Positions 10,701 to 20,859 of a stretch of DNA of 64,000 bases are shown here, one piece after another. Every line of letters begins with the position of its first letter. Position 1 is the stretch's first letter. A program made the translations under genes and the position numbers. The stretch covers positions 27,919,738 to 27,983,737 of the forward strand of contig NC_133172.1 in NCBI RefSeq assembly GCF_040802235.1, given 5' to 3'. The notes beneath the pieces were generated by a model. It saw only the letters and a list, made by a program, of their open reading frames with translations, was not told where the DNA came from and did not search any database. The DNA comes from Manis javanica. Lineage: Eukaryota; Chordata; Mammalia; Pholidota; Manidae.

Positions 10701-11040
10701 CTCATTTAGTTCACTCATTCGTAACAACTATGCTAGATTACTTACAAGACCTTACAAAGCCAAGCCTTTAAGCATTTTATTCTTAAAAGATTTAGCAGAT
10801 AACATCGACTTAAATGACCTTAGGTAAACTTAGGCAGCTGATTACTACAAGGACATGCCCAACTCAGGCAAACCCAAATTAGCATTAATGCTTAACATTT
10901 TTTTATCAGATTTTCTGGAAGTTTTAGAATGCCCAATTTTCACAAGCGCTTGTCTTTAAATTTCATTAATACCATCCAGAGGTAGAAAGATATTTTCATT
11001 TACACACTTAGGCACACAAACATACAGACTGAGACATAAT
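7761..11040 (-). other. C AT-rich segment replacing gag-pol-env
   Basis: About 3.3 kb, AT-rich, with stops in all frames apart from short stretches (8755-8991 and 8855-9082 on the minus strand). It lies between the matrix fragment and the env tail. Nothing retroviral is recognisable in it. Close relatives occupy 25330-28360 (element D, same strand) and 33093-34350 plus 6125-6252 (element F, opposite strand). Colinear homology across three insertions shows it is a fixed part of this ERV family, like the non-coding interiors of MER4-type elements. Its origin is unknown. Confidence 0.75.
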
Positions 11041-11402
11041 GATAACGTTTCCTCTGGCAGCCATCCAACATTGAAAACTGGCTACTCACTAGAACAAAAA
11101 GTCTGCCACTGACCCTTCTGGACTTCCACACTGAGGTTGTTAGCTCTCCCCCTAATATCTTTAACCTGTAAAAGAGTGGTTGGATTAAATGTTCCCTCCG
11201 GCAGCCAGCCAATGTTAAAGGACGCCCACTCGGAGGTACAGAAAACACAAGATTTTCCCTTCCTGACGTCCATGCTCAAACTGTGAGCTCTCTCCCTAAT
11301 GTCTGAGAAAAATGGTCTGTCATGAGAGACAAGGGGGTCGTCTGAATCTGTCCCACTTCTTCTGTCAACAAGACTAAGACAAACATGACAAACAATAGGC
11401 AC
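11041..11402 (-). pseudogene. gag: C gag matrix fragment with tandem duplication
   Basis: Minus-strand frames match a gammaretroviral matrix domain: the helix with SMDVRKGKSCVFCTSEW and the following FNIGWLPEGTFN (complement of about 11180-11280). A second diverged copy (LSVEVQKGQWQTFCSSE, then FNVGWLPEE in a shifted frame) follows at 11048-11160. The unit is about 123 bases. The sequence leaves retroviral homology directly after the second copy and enters the AT-rich segment. Confidence 0.8.
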
Positions 11403-11760
11403 CTACAGAGAAGAATCTGCCATGGCCGCGGAGGAAAAACGGAAAGTAAGTTGAGGGCCTGTCAGACTGCAGCAGCAGCCAACTTTCCTCACAGATGAGG
11501 ACCTCATCCTCCAGACGTGGGCAAGGGACGTCTCCCAAGATCCCTGGTCGGCAACCCACCAGCGCGTCCACCTAAGTCAATGCCGACCCAGATACAGATT
11601 GGAGCTCCTACAGGCTTGTACAGGCTTGTTCACGAACAAAAACAGTGAGATATAGATAAAGACAGAGTGAGACACAGGTAGACAAGGACAGACAGATAAC
11701 TGAGTGCACTCACCAGCCAGCACAGAGCCCTCTGGGTCGGGAGTCCTGGGGGTCTCTGGG

Positions 11761-11778
11761 ATCCCAGATGAGCCCCCA
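11761..11778 (-). other. C primer-binding site, tRNA-Pro type
   Basis: On the minus strand TGGGGGCTCATCTGGGAT, two bases past the LTR end. It differs from the tRNA-Pro complement at two CpG positions, both C-to-T or G-to-A decay. A GGTGAGTGC splice-donor-like site lies downstream near 11710. Confidence 0.88.
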
Positions 11779-11780
11779 AA

Positions 11781-12168
11781 TGTTGTGCCCAAAGTCACGA
11801 ATTCCAGACCACCAAGGAGCCAACAACGATGCAAAAGCAAAGAGCCTTTATTCAAGCCAGCTTGAGCTCAATCTCTCATCTACACCAACACAGTGGCAAG
11901 ATGCCAGAGAAAGAGAGTGCATTTTCCCCAGAACAAAGGTTTTATGGGTTTCCAGGGCAGTTTGGGGGGAGTGATGGCCATGGCCCTGGCTGATTGGCTG
12001 GGCCTGGGGGTAGTTGGGTGATGAGTCATGGCTTTGGTCAGTTGGCAGGGTCCAGGGGTGGTGGGTGTTCTTGCTGACTGGAGGGGAGAGAGGGACTAAG
12101 CTCCAACTGGGTGAAATAGGATCCAGGTCCTGATTGGCTAAAATAGAATCTGAGAGCTTGCCCTTTCG
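11781..12168 (-). repeat. C 5' LTR
   Basis: 388 bp. The outer end has decayed from CA to CG (plus-strand reading) at 12167-12168, next to TSD copy TTTG. Confidence 0.92.
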
Positions 12169-12172
12169 TTTG

Positions 12173-13408
12173 AATTAAAGGATCCTTGTAATGATCTGCA
12201 ATTTCAATGAAAAATTTCTTTGTCATTGAGTGTGGAGAGAAATGCCAGGGTAAAGGGAACAGCCAGTTGGACTAAAGGTCAAGTCTCAGTCTGGTTGGAT
12301 GGCAACAAGTTGCACAGGTTTCTCTTTTCACAATACCACCGAACATCAGCTCAGGGATGCGTAATTTCAAGAAATTGCCATCTTTAGAGACATTTAGGAC
12401 ATGGGCACAAGTCAGTAAGTTCCCCACAGGAGTTGTGAAACCTTCCCCTTGCCTAGAGGGATGAGGATTCATTTTCCCTATGGAAAAAGTGGGGATTGCC
12501 CTCAGGTCTGACTTCTTTAGTGCAGGAAAGAGTAGAGACAAGTTTTTGCAAGTCTCATTTCCTCTAGCGTCCTTGTCTTGACATAGGACCAACATGCAGT
12601 TCATCCCAGTGGGGGCCTGTGTCCCAGCTGAGAGGGAATGGGACCACCTGTGCCTGTGGCCATCCAGCAGCACATGCATTAACAATCACTTTTATTTAAA
12701 ACTAGTACTGAAAATTTAACCCATTCTACCCAGGCATTGGTGTCTCCATAACCTATCTCTCTTTCAGGAGTCTGTTTTAGATCTTTTATCTGTTACAGTA
12801 ACTAGGGTCATTATGGGGAAGCTCTGGCTTATTATTTCCCTCAGGGTAAAGGGTGGCCACAATGGGTGAAGTCTTGTCTTCAATTGAATTAAGACCAAAC
12901 CTTCCCACAGGATCTACTCCAATAACGTCTGCACCAAGTCCATAAACACGAGGAGCAATTATAGGGTCTGAGTCTAAGTCTTGAGGTTTGTGTATGGTAA
13001 ATAAGAGGGGATTACACTGTCTGTCCTGGCAATTATCAGGAGGAATTCCTTTAGCTAAGTGGAGCTTTCTTTTTAAAGATTTTTCTGCTACATGAGGGGC
13101 CATACACCCTTGAAACTGGGTAGTCCACTAAACACTGCTCCACCCTGGACATGGGGGCCCACTTGCCTTTTTTATTAACATTTGCCCATTCAGGACAGAG
13201 ATACTTATTATCTCCAGAAAGCTGTCATTGGTCATTTAGGTCACCACAAGAGAGAACCAGACAAGCATCAAACCTAATGGTTTGGGGGCCTGATGTTTTA
13301 GTTATATTGATTACCAGTTTGACAGGATAAACCAGGAGTTCCTTCCCATTCTAGGGCTCCCTGCGACTTGCCTGTGAAATACAGAGTTAGAAGGATTAAA
13401 GTTAACAT
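12173..13408 (-). pseudogene. env: B env, SU part
   Basis: The likely Env start is the ATG at 13408, followed by a hydrophobic signal-peptide-like run (MLTLILLTLYFTG). SU-like frames follow at 12786-13103 and 12272-12685, with several Cys and glycosylation-type Asn-x-Thr/Ser sites. Stops and shifts separate them. The reading is cut by the C insertion at 12169-12172 and continues at 7020. Confidence 0.7.
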
Positions 13409-13439
13409 TTTAGGTTCTTTTTAGTTTCAGCCTTAAGGG

Positions 13440-13936
13440 TTGGTTAGGCACCTGGGACACCTGCCAATTCTCTGTTTTGTCCCCAGATCCCTCAGTCACT
13501 TTCTTTACTCTGGTGTAATGAGTCCAAACCTTTCCAGCCATCCTCACTGCAGTCTCTGTGGTCAGCACCTGGTAAGGGCCTTCCCAGCTGGGCTAGAGTC
13601 CATCTTCCCAGGATTTTCTAACACCAAGTCTCCAGGCTGGAAGCAGTGAGTGAAGAACTCAAGTGGGGGAGTCTAGGCAAGGAGTCCTTTCAGCCTGAAA
13701 GAAGATAAGGTAGAAGAGACATGGCCAGCACATATTCCCTCAAAAACTGATCTTTTGTTTCCATAGTGGGCAAGTCTGTTGCCCTTCCCAGATATGGTAG
13801 TCCATATAATAATTCATAAGGAGAAAGTCCCAAATCCTTTTGGGGAGCAGTTCTAATCCTTAGGAGTGCTACAGGAAGACATTTAGTCCAAGGCAACTTT
13901 GTTTCTAATATTAATTTGGTTAAATGCTTCTTAAGA
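13440..13936 (-). pseudogene. pol: B integrase, C-terminal part
   Basis: Minus-strand sequence encodes the region after the catalytic core, including the short motif LGLSPYELLYG, and then the SH3-like C-terminal domain (PSWEGPYQVLTT and VWTHYTRVKK pieces, complement of about 13490-13610). It is broken by stops. The catalytic core is at 21116-21577, on the far side of element A. Confidence 0.8.
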
Positions 13937-13941
13937 GTCTG

Positions 13942-14191
13942 TGAAAGGAAAGGAGCGACACACAGCAGCAATTCACGGGAGAATTCCGCTTTATTAGGGA
14001 AAGGTGCTGGGTTATATAGGAAGGGGCATGGGGTAATTGTGATGTTACTTCTACGGGGCTGGTGGCTGTTGGCTAGGTGCTGGGATTGGGGGGGGGGCGA
14101 GAGGTGATTGGGCTTCAGGTGGCGCCGGCGGGAACCGAGCACCCGCAAAGCGAAACCGGAAGTTTGCAATCTTACTGGTGGGGGCCCTTCA
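13942..14191 (-). repeat. A 3' LTR
   Basis: 250 bp, TG...CA, with the complement of GCTTTATTAGG as the polyadenylation region. It matches 20860-21110 closely, apart from a poly-G run near 14091 and scattered changes. Confidence 0.93.
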
Positions 14192-14207
14192 TTCCCCCCT
14201 TTCTCCT
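14192..14207 (-). other. A polypurine tract
   Basis: The complement reads AGGAGAAAGGGGGGAA, immediately before the 3' LTR's TG. Confidence 0.85.
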
Positions 14208-14479
14208 CAATGGGGTAGTGGACGTTGCTTTCTCTCTGGCTGCTTCCTGCTGAACAGGGGCCGAGAAGGGAGTGAGGGCTTGAGGATTGGGAGGAAAGGG
14301 TTGATAGGACTCCCCACAGTAAGGATGAGTAGATGTGGACTTCTTCAGGTTTGGAAATCAATGAAGGTTCCCTCTAACCATAGGTCGAGGACCTGTTGAT
14401 TCTAATGGTACCAAGAGGATATGGGTGTCAGGAGCCAGGCGTCTGCGGCCATTGTTTCCAGGAACAGTTTCCAGTGGAG

Positions 14480-16200
14480 AGAGGGGTCCATCTCAGCGTG
14501 TAGTGAGGAGGTCACGTGAGGGTGAGGGATCTTCTTTGGCCAGAAGCTGGTAGTTCCTGAGTAAAAGCTGGTTGAAAGCTTGATTAGAGATTTTTCCGAC
14601 TTGGGATTTGATGAACTTTATTATACAGGGTAAGAAGAGACAGGTGAGAAGAATGATTATTATGGGGCCTGCAATGGGCCAGAGCTAGGTGAGGAGGGGG
14701 TTTGTTAGTATTGAAGAGAATGGGTTGGAATTGGAAGCAGAGTGGAGGCTGGAGGCAAGGTCAGTGAGTTTGGTGATGTCAGTTTCTACAATGCCGGATT
14801 CGTTGATGTAATAGCAGCACTCTTCCCGGAGGAAGACACAGGTGCCACCCTTCTCAGCTGTAAGCAGATCTAGAGCCCGGTTTTGAAGGGTGACCTTAGC
14901 TAGCGAAGTGACCTGTCTTTGGAGAGAGGCTAGGGAATCGGCAGTGGATGTCAGGGCTCCCTCAAGTTTGGCACTGAGATCTCTAACTGCCCATAGAGAG
15001 TGACCCAAGGCTTCTCCCGAAAACCCTGCCCCAATGGCTGAGGTGATCAAAGAGATACCGACCATGATGGGAAGGAAAGCAGCTCTTTTTGTGCGTGAGG
15101 GCAAGGGAGGTTGGAGCTCAAGAAATTCTGTCATGCTGTAAAGTGTAAGCTGTGGGATTAGGGTGACGAGAATGCAGGGTGTATCGGAGTTGAGAGGCAG
15201 TGAGTTGAAAAGACTGCCATTACACCAAAAGAAGTGTCCCGGTTGCGTGAAAGTCTTAGAGCCGGAGGTAGGGGTGTAGATAGGCAGTGAAGTGCGCTGG
15301 AGGGGGGTGGAGTTGGGCCTACACAGTGGTGGATGGTGAGATTATCTGCGTATTCTGGTTCCCATAGGGGTATGTCTGCCAGGGGGCAGAGGGGTTGTCT
15401 TTCTGCATGGAAGGAGTAGTTGGAAATATTAAGGGGCACGGTGGCCAGCAGTGGGCGCTGTAGTGATGCACACAAGAAACAATTGGCGGTGTTAAGGGTG
15501 TGGTTGAGAAAGATGGTGGTGTCCTGAATGAGCTGTAATGAAGAGTAGGAGAAATGGGAAGAGGGGCGGGGATAAGAAGATGAAGAGGTGCCGTCAAGAA
15601 TTTGGATAATGACTTTTTCGGAATGTCTGATATCTGATGCAACTTGAGAGATCTGGGAAAGAGAGGGAACATACTCTCGAGAGATATGAAGGGTACCGTG
15701 GGGGGTCGAGGACCCCCCGTAGTAAACTGAGGCTGTGACTCCGGCGGCCCATTGAGAGTCCCAGGGATCTGGGATTGATAAGGAGAATGAGCCGTTGGGA
15801 TATTTCATGAAACGGTTGGAGGAGTGATACTATGGGTACTGGAAGTACTGGAAGTTACCCATGTAGTGAATGGCGCAAGACTAGTAGGGACATCTCTTGT
15901 AGGTGTCTGGCTATCGCCTGCAATAGGCTTGTTTTTGGTCATAGAGGAAGCAGAGGTAGGGAGAATAAGGGTAGCTGCTAGTGAAGGGAGGAAAGTGGAG
16001 GTATAAAGGCTCAGAGCAGCTTTTCAGAGGGCAGTCTGGTGTGGCAATGAGGGCAGTAACTTTTGTTTGATGCAGTAAGTCTGTCTGACTTTGAATCACC
16101 ATACAAAGGAGGCTGGGGTGGCAGGGAAGACAATAGGAATGGGGAAAAAAAGCAAGAGAGCAGTAAAGGAGGAAGAAGTCATGATACGGGTATGGATGGC
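14480..16200 (-). pseudogene. env: A env, broken
   Basis: The SU frame is 15158-15808 (216 codons), with N-terminal SU pieces up to about 16100. The TM frame is 14685-15134. It shows a furin-type RTKR site followed by a hydrophobic fusion-peptide-like segment, an LQNRALD immunosuppressive-domain-like stretch and a C-x6-C-C motif near 14815-14840. A stop comes before the membrane anchor (LWPIAGPIIIILLTCLFLP, about 14620-14680). SU and TM are in different frames, and the SU start is not clear. This is a class I, HERV-F-like Env by layout. No intact Env can be made. Confidence 0.82.
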
Positions 16201-16267
16201 AAAGGGGGTGAACGGGATTTTGGAGGAAAGAGGACAGTAAGGTCAGGAGTCTGGAGGGAGGGAGAGT

Positions 16268-17371
16268 CTATAAACTTTTGTAGGTTAAGAGATCTTTTAG
16301 GTGATGTGGGGACAGAATGGTAAGGGGTGCCCTGAATGTCAGTTTATGAGCTTCTTTCTGGAAGAGCTGTCTAGCAGCTAATGCTTGTAGGCAGGGGCCC
16401 CATCCCCGAACTGTGGGGTCTAATTGCTTGGAGAGATAAGCTACTGGGGCAAAGGATGGGCCACAATATTGGCCTAGGACTCCTAGAGCTTGACTGGACC
16501 TCTCATGAATGTATAATGAGAAGGGTTTCGACAAATCAAGGAGTTGGAGAGCTGGAGCTTTCAAAAGGGCTTGACGAAGCTTAATGAAGGAGTGTTGGGG
16601 TGAGGATGATAATGGATCTTCAGGGGGGCCCTTGCTGAGGTCGTATAGGGGTCTTGCCAACAGGGAGAAGTTAGGGATCCATGCTCTAAAATACCCAGCC
16701 AGGCCTAGAAAGGAAAGGATTTCTGTCTTGGTTTTGGGAACGGGCAGGTCAGAGAGGAGTCGTTTTCTGTCTAAGGTAATGGACTTTCTTTGTTGAGACA
16801 GAAGGAATCCAAGGTAAGTGACAGAAGGGGAAGAGATTTGAGCTTTGACGGGGGATACCCGGTAACTTCTGGAAGCTAGAAGGTTAAGTAGAGAGGCAGT
16901 GTCAAGTTGAGACTGTTCCCACGAGGGACTGCCGAGTAGAAGATCATCTACATATTGTAATAAAGTGGACTCGGGGTGATCATGATGAAACTGTTTGAGG
17001 TCCTGAGCTAGGACTTGTCCAAAAATATGGGGACTATCTTCGAAGCCTTGTGGCAAAACTGTCCAAGTAAGTTGTTCAGAATGTCTTGTGCATGGGTCCG
17101 TCCAGTCGAAGGCGAAAAAATCTTGCGAGGAGGGGTCCAGAGGGATAGAAAAAAATGTGTCCTTGAGATCTAAGACTGAGAAGTGGGATGCCGAGGCAGG
17201 GATCTGTGATAAAAGGGTGTATTGATTTGGAACTAAGGGATGGATAGGGACAATGGCCATGTTGATACGGTGAAGGTCTTGGACAAGGCAGAAAGAACTG
17301 TTGGCTTTTTTAACAGCTAATATGGGGGTATTAAATGGGGAGTGAGTGGGTCTGAGGTAATTTTTGTTCAA
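16268..17371 (-). pseudogene. pol: A reverse transcriptase, long open frame
   Basis: 367 codons open without a stop, the longest retroviral frame in the window. It starts inside the RT fingers domain, shows a DLKDTFFSIPL palm segment (Asp kept), LPQGFEDSPHIFGQ, and the active-site YVDD at the complement of 16943-16954. It runs through the thumb and connection region to LSPHHLKDLL. RNase H and integrase do not follow: the frame ends and env sequence starts within about 70 bases. The N-terminus and link to protease are broken near 17372-17422. RT chemistry could be intact, but there is no start context or Pol precursor. Confidence 0.88.
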
Positions 17372-17422
17372 GAGATCTTGAATGATGGGTTGGAGGCCTA
17401 TGAGGGCTGAACTGGTTAGGGG

Positions 17423-17960
17423 TTATTGGGCCTGCCAGATATACTGAGAGGGGTCACGTAATTTGACAGAGGCCGGGGGACATAGGGCCACAGAGGGGCT
17501 TGTAATGTGCCAAACTTTGGGATTTACAGGGTGCATGAGGGCGGAACCGGAGCTTTCATTGGGTAGAGGGGGGTCGTCGGCTATGAGGGCCATCAGAAAG
17601 GGAGTGCTGGGGGCTATGGGAGTGGATATAGTTATGGAAACGTGGAGGAGGGAAAGGATGTCTCGTCCCAGTAAAGCGATGGGACACTGGGGCATAACCA
17701 GGAAGGAGTGGGAGAAAGGTATGCGATTGTCTAGGATTGTGCATAAAAGGGGGTGGGTTTAATGGGAAAAACTGTTTACCTCCTACCCCGACTATAGTAG
17801 TAATGGCTGGCGTGGTAGGGCCCCAGTATTCTCACAAGACTGAGAAGGTGCCTCCTGTATCTAGGAGGAAGGAGATGGGGCGACCGTGTACTATTAAAGT
17901 AACCCTGGGCTCCTGTTTGGTGATGGAAATGGTTGGGCGAGATGCCCCCGGGCCCCATCA
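17423..17960 (-). pseudogene. pro: A protease, broken
   Basis: The retropepsin motif LLDTGGTFSVL is visible with Asp-Thr-Gly at the complement of 17853-17861. A TGA follows at 17832-17834. The C-terminal part, with the ALLGRDIL segment, lies in the frame 17423-17695. It follows gag after an in-frame TGA (17958-17960), the arrangement used for stop-codon readthrough in gammaretrovirus-type genomes. Confidence 0.8.
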
Positions 17961-19990
17961 ATCTTCTTCTGCCAGCCCCACTACGGTGGGCTTAGGATGA
18001 GGGTTGTTCGTCCAGCCTCCCCTTCGGGTGGTTGGGCAATCAGACCCCCAGTGGCCCTTTTTGTGGCATCTGGGGCATGGGATGGTAGGAGATCTGGGGG
18101 AGAGACATGCCCTTGACCAATGTCCCTCTTTTCCACACTTAAAACAAGCTCCTGGGGGGGGGCTTGTTTGTAGAGGGGTGCCCAGGTTATGGTTTTATCA
18201 GCTGGGCCAACATTTGGAAATTCGCCTGATCAGCCTTTTGTTTATGGCGTTCTTTCTCCTCCTCCCGGTTATGGAAGACTTTAAAGGCCACTGTTAGGAT
18301 CTCAGTCTGTGGGGTAGCGGGGCCCTGTTCTAACGTTTTGAGTTTAGCTTTAATGTTGGGGTAGCTTTGAGCTAGGAAGTATGTCATAAGGACATGTCTT
18401 CCTTCAGGTGTTTCTGGGTCCAGGCTGGTATACTGTAATAGGGCTTGAATGAGTCTGTCTAGGAACTCGGAGGGGGTTTCGTCTCTCTTTTGAATTATGT
18501 CTTGGAGCTTTTGAAAATTGACTACTTTACAAGCTGCCTTTTTCATACCTGCTATTAAGCAGGAGGCAAAAATATCTCGAGAGCGGAGACCCATGGCAGT
18601 GTTATAATCTCAGTGTGGGTCTTGTTCGGAGACAGCAGTGGGGCCAGGGGGATAGGTGGAGTCAGTCCTGTGGGTTTCGGTAGTGTGCGTTTGGGCGAAG
18701 TCCCAAACTCGTCTACACTCTTCAGGGAGGAGAGTATTGGCCAGGAGCATGAATATGTCATGACGTGTGAGGCTGTAAGACTGGAGGGTCCATTGAAACT
18801 CCCTGATGTATGTCATGGGATCAGTGGAAAAGGAACCTAGGCGTTTCTCCAGTTGGGCTAAATCTCCTAAGGAGAAAGGGACGTGAACACACACGATGCC
18901 TTCGGATCCTGCTACCTCCTGGAGGAGGGCGATAATTTTGGGAGGCCATTGGGACCCAGTCTGAGGGGGACTGAAGGGTTCTGGCTCAGTCTGTGGGGGA
19001 GTGACGCGGTCTAGCCACGCCTAGTCAAGCAGGTCCTGAAGTGTATAAGAGGGTCAAAGAAAATAAAGAAAGATAGAATGGACCCAGCAGCTTGTCTCTG
19101 CCGCTCTAGTTGGGCTTGAACTCATGACTCTGAGGTTAAAAGTCCCATGCTCTACTAACTGAGCTACAGCAGGGCTCCAGTTAATTGCTTATGGAATGTG
19201 TAAACAGAATATTCTTTGTTCTCCATTCCTGCCACATCGGCAAGTGGGGGAAGGGCATAGCTAGAAGCAGGGGCAGTGTTTCTACACATCTTCACGGTCT
19301 CCCTGTTTTCAGAGTTGAGGAGTCTTGGCTCATCTTCGAGGACAAGATATGTTTTTGTGGACAGATAACTTCTAAGGACTGCACCGGTTGTTCTCTAGCT
19401 TGTGCTTTCCCATGCTGCGTTCAGACATGGGGGAAGGTGCTTTCCCATTCTCCCTACAAACATGTGAGAAGACAAAGGCGGTCCTTAACAGGGGAGAAAC
19501 AGGTGATGAGGGCAAAGACAGAGGAGGCCCCCGGGACCTAGTTAAAGGGGGGGCTGAAAGGCTCAGGCTTAATCTGCAGGGGACAAAGGTGGAGGAGGTG
19601 AGATGGGGGCTGAGATTGTGGGGGAGGAAGGGAGAAGGGCTGTTGTAGGAGAAGAAGGGGAAGGGAGTGAATGGGAGGCTTTTGCAGGGGTGGCCGCTTG
19701 CAGGCTAGGAGAACTTGGGAGGGGGTGGGGGGAAGAGGAGGCGGAAAGCTTCGATATAGGGAATCTCCTTCCATTTTTTCAGGCGCTGGCAGTAGTTAAA
19801 AAGATTGCAAGTGATGTTAGGATCAAGAATTCCCCCTGCGGGCCATTGGTTGTTATTGTCTAGGGGTATGTCGGCCAATCTTGGGAATAATATTTACGGA
19901 GAAGTTTTGGTTTTATATCAGGGAGAGGGTAGCCAGATGCTTAAGCAGGCATTCAAGAGGTGAACTTTCAGGGAGGGATGAGGAGGCTCC
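17958..19990 (-). pseudogene. gag: A gag, broken
   Basis: Matrix-like sequence lies at about 19750-19990. A proline-rich linker follows (19538-19774), then capsid N-terminal domain (18610-18894, with a DPMTYIREFQWTL stretch) and capsid C-terminal domain with major homology region (18187-18594). Two nucleocapsid zinc knuckles, both C-x2-C-x4-H-x4-C, sit at the complement of 18105-18146 and 18036-18077. The frame is interrupted, among other places by an inserted tRNA-like sequence near 19090-19175. It ends at TGA 17958-17960. Confidence 0.85.
19085..19175 (-). repeat. tRNA-Lys-derived sequence (SINE head or tRNA pseudogene)
   Basis: The minus strand carries TAGCTCAGTTAGTAGAGC (D arm and box A), an anticodon loop CTTTTAA with anticodon TTT, and GAGTTCAAGCCC (box B). 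Acceptor and T stems do not pair properly, so it is not a working tRNA. A pyrimidine-rich stretch follows (complement of about 19045-19080), and a long A tail is not clear. It resembles the tRNA-Lys-type heads of carnivore and related SINEs. It lies inside A gag, between the proline-rich part and capsid. Confidence 0.65.
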
Positions 19991-20297
19991 CGTGGCTAAA
20001 GGACAGAGGAGACGAACAGGGGAAGACGAACGGAGATCCTCGGACTGGAAGCAGACCGCAAGGAGACAAAGGGCATCCCCGATGATCCTTGGTGGTCTGC
20101 GGAAAGTCATATAGGAGTCGGAATTTCTTAGGAATTGTGGGTCGTCACCCAGACTTCCCTAAGAAGGCAGTTTGCCGGAGTCACGAGGTACCTAGTGCTA
20201 GGAATTTTCTGCAGACAGAACAGATTTTGGCGAACGGAACAGAAGGAGGAGAGGGGGAAAATTGAGCGTTCTCATCTGCAAAGGTGTCACCTCATTC

Positions 20298-20720
20298 ATG
20301 GCTGTTGGAGGGGGGCCTGAGGGTCTGCTGCAGCCGTGAAGGACTGAGGCGGGAATTTATGGCTGTTGGAGGAGGGGCCTGAGGGTCCACCACAGCCGTG
20401 AAGGCCTGAGGCAGGAGAGTTCCCTCCTCGTCCCCGAGCGTCAGGGCTTTGCCGGATGATCACGGTCAATGGCACTGCGATAGCTCGGGGAAGAGTGGCC
20501 CACCCCGGGGAAATTTTGCTTAAAATGTTTTGGCACTGATGGAAGGGATGGTCAGTGCGTTTATGACTGTTGGAGGAGGGGCCTAAGGGTCCTCCGCAGC
20601 CGTGAAGGTCTGAGGCGGGGAGAGTTCCCTCCTCGTCCCCGAGTGTCAGGGCCTTGCCGGACGATCACGGTCAGTGGCACTGTGATAGCTCGGGGAAGAG
20701 TGGCCCACTCGGGGGGGAAA
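20298..20720. repeat. Tandem repeats in A leader
   Basis: A GC-rich unit of about 57 bases (ATGGCTGTTGGAGG... GCAGCCGTGAAGG... CTGAGG) occurs at 20298, 20359 and 20563. The last two are part of a longer duplication with a period of about 204 bases that also includes the GTTCCCTCCTCGTCCCCGAG block (about 20420 and 20624). Confidence 0.8.
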
Positions 20721-20840
20721 ACTTACCTAAAGGCCAGAGAGGAGTGGTGAGTGTGATGAGCCAGTGCCGGAAAAAGAGGACAAGGGCAAGCTGCTGCTGG
20801 TGTTGGGGGGGAAGATGGGGCCCAGTTGGGGTGTCCCGTC

Positions 20841-20858
20841 TCCCGGGTTTCGGCACCA
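20841..20858 (-). other. A primer-binding site, tRNA-Phe, perfect
   Basis: On the minus strand TGGTGCCGAAACCCGGGA, exactly the complement of the mammalian tRNA-Phe 3' end, one base past the LTR. Confidence 0.92.
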
Positions 20859-20859
20859 A

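Larger units (their letters stand above)
7025..12168 (-). mobile_element. C, non-autonomous class I ERV
   Basis: 5.1-kb provirus with LTRs at 7025-7416 (3') and 11781-12168 (5') and a 4-bp TSD, TTTG, at 7021-7024 and 12169-12172. A tRNA-Pro-type primer site lies at the complement of 11761-11778 (two CpG-decay differences from the canonical site), and a polypurine tract at the complement of 7417-7432. Inside are only a leader, a matrix fragment and an env C-terminal fragment, separated by about 3.3 kb of AT-rich non-coding sequence. It cannot move without proteins from elsewhere. It sits in env of B. Confidence 0.9.

Noticed and set aside
14685-15808. Possible domesticated (syncytin-like) Env
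   Set aside because: SU and TM are in different frames and a stop precedes the membrane anchor, so no full-length protein can be made.
16268-17371. Possibly active reverse transcriptase gene
   Set aside because: The frame is long and has YVDD, but the N-terminal part, protease link, RNase H and integrase are missing or broken.
19085-19175. Working tRNA-Lys gene
   Set aside because: Acceptor and T stems do not pair and no T-run terminator is placed properly.
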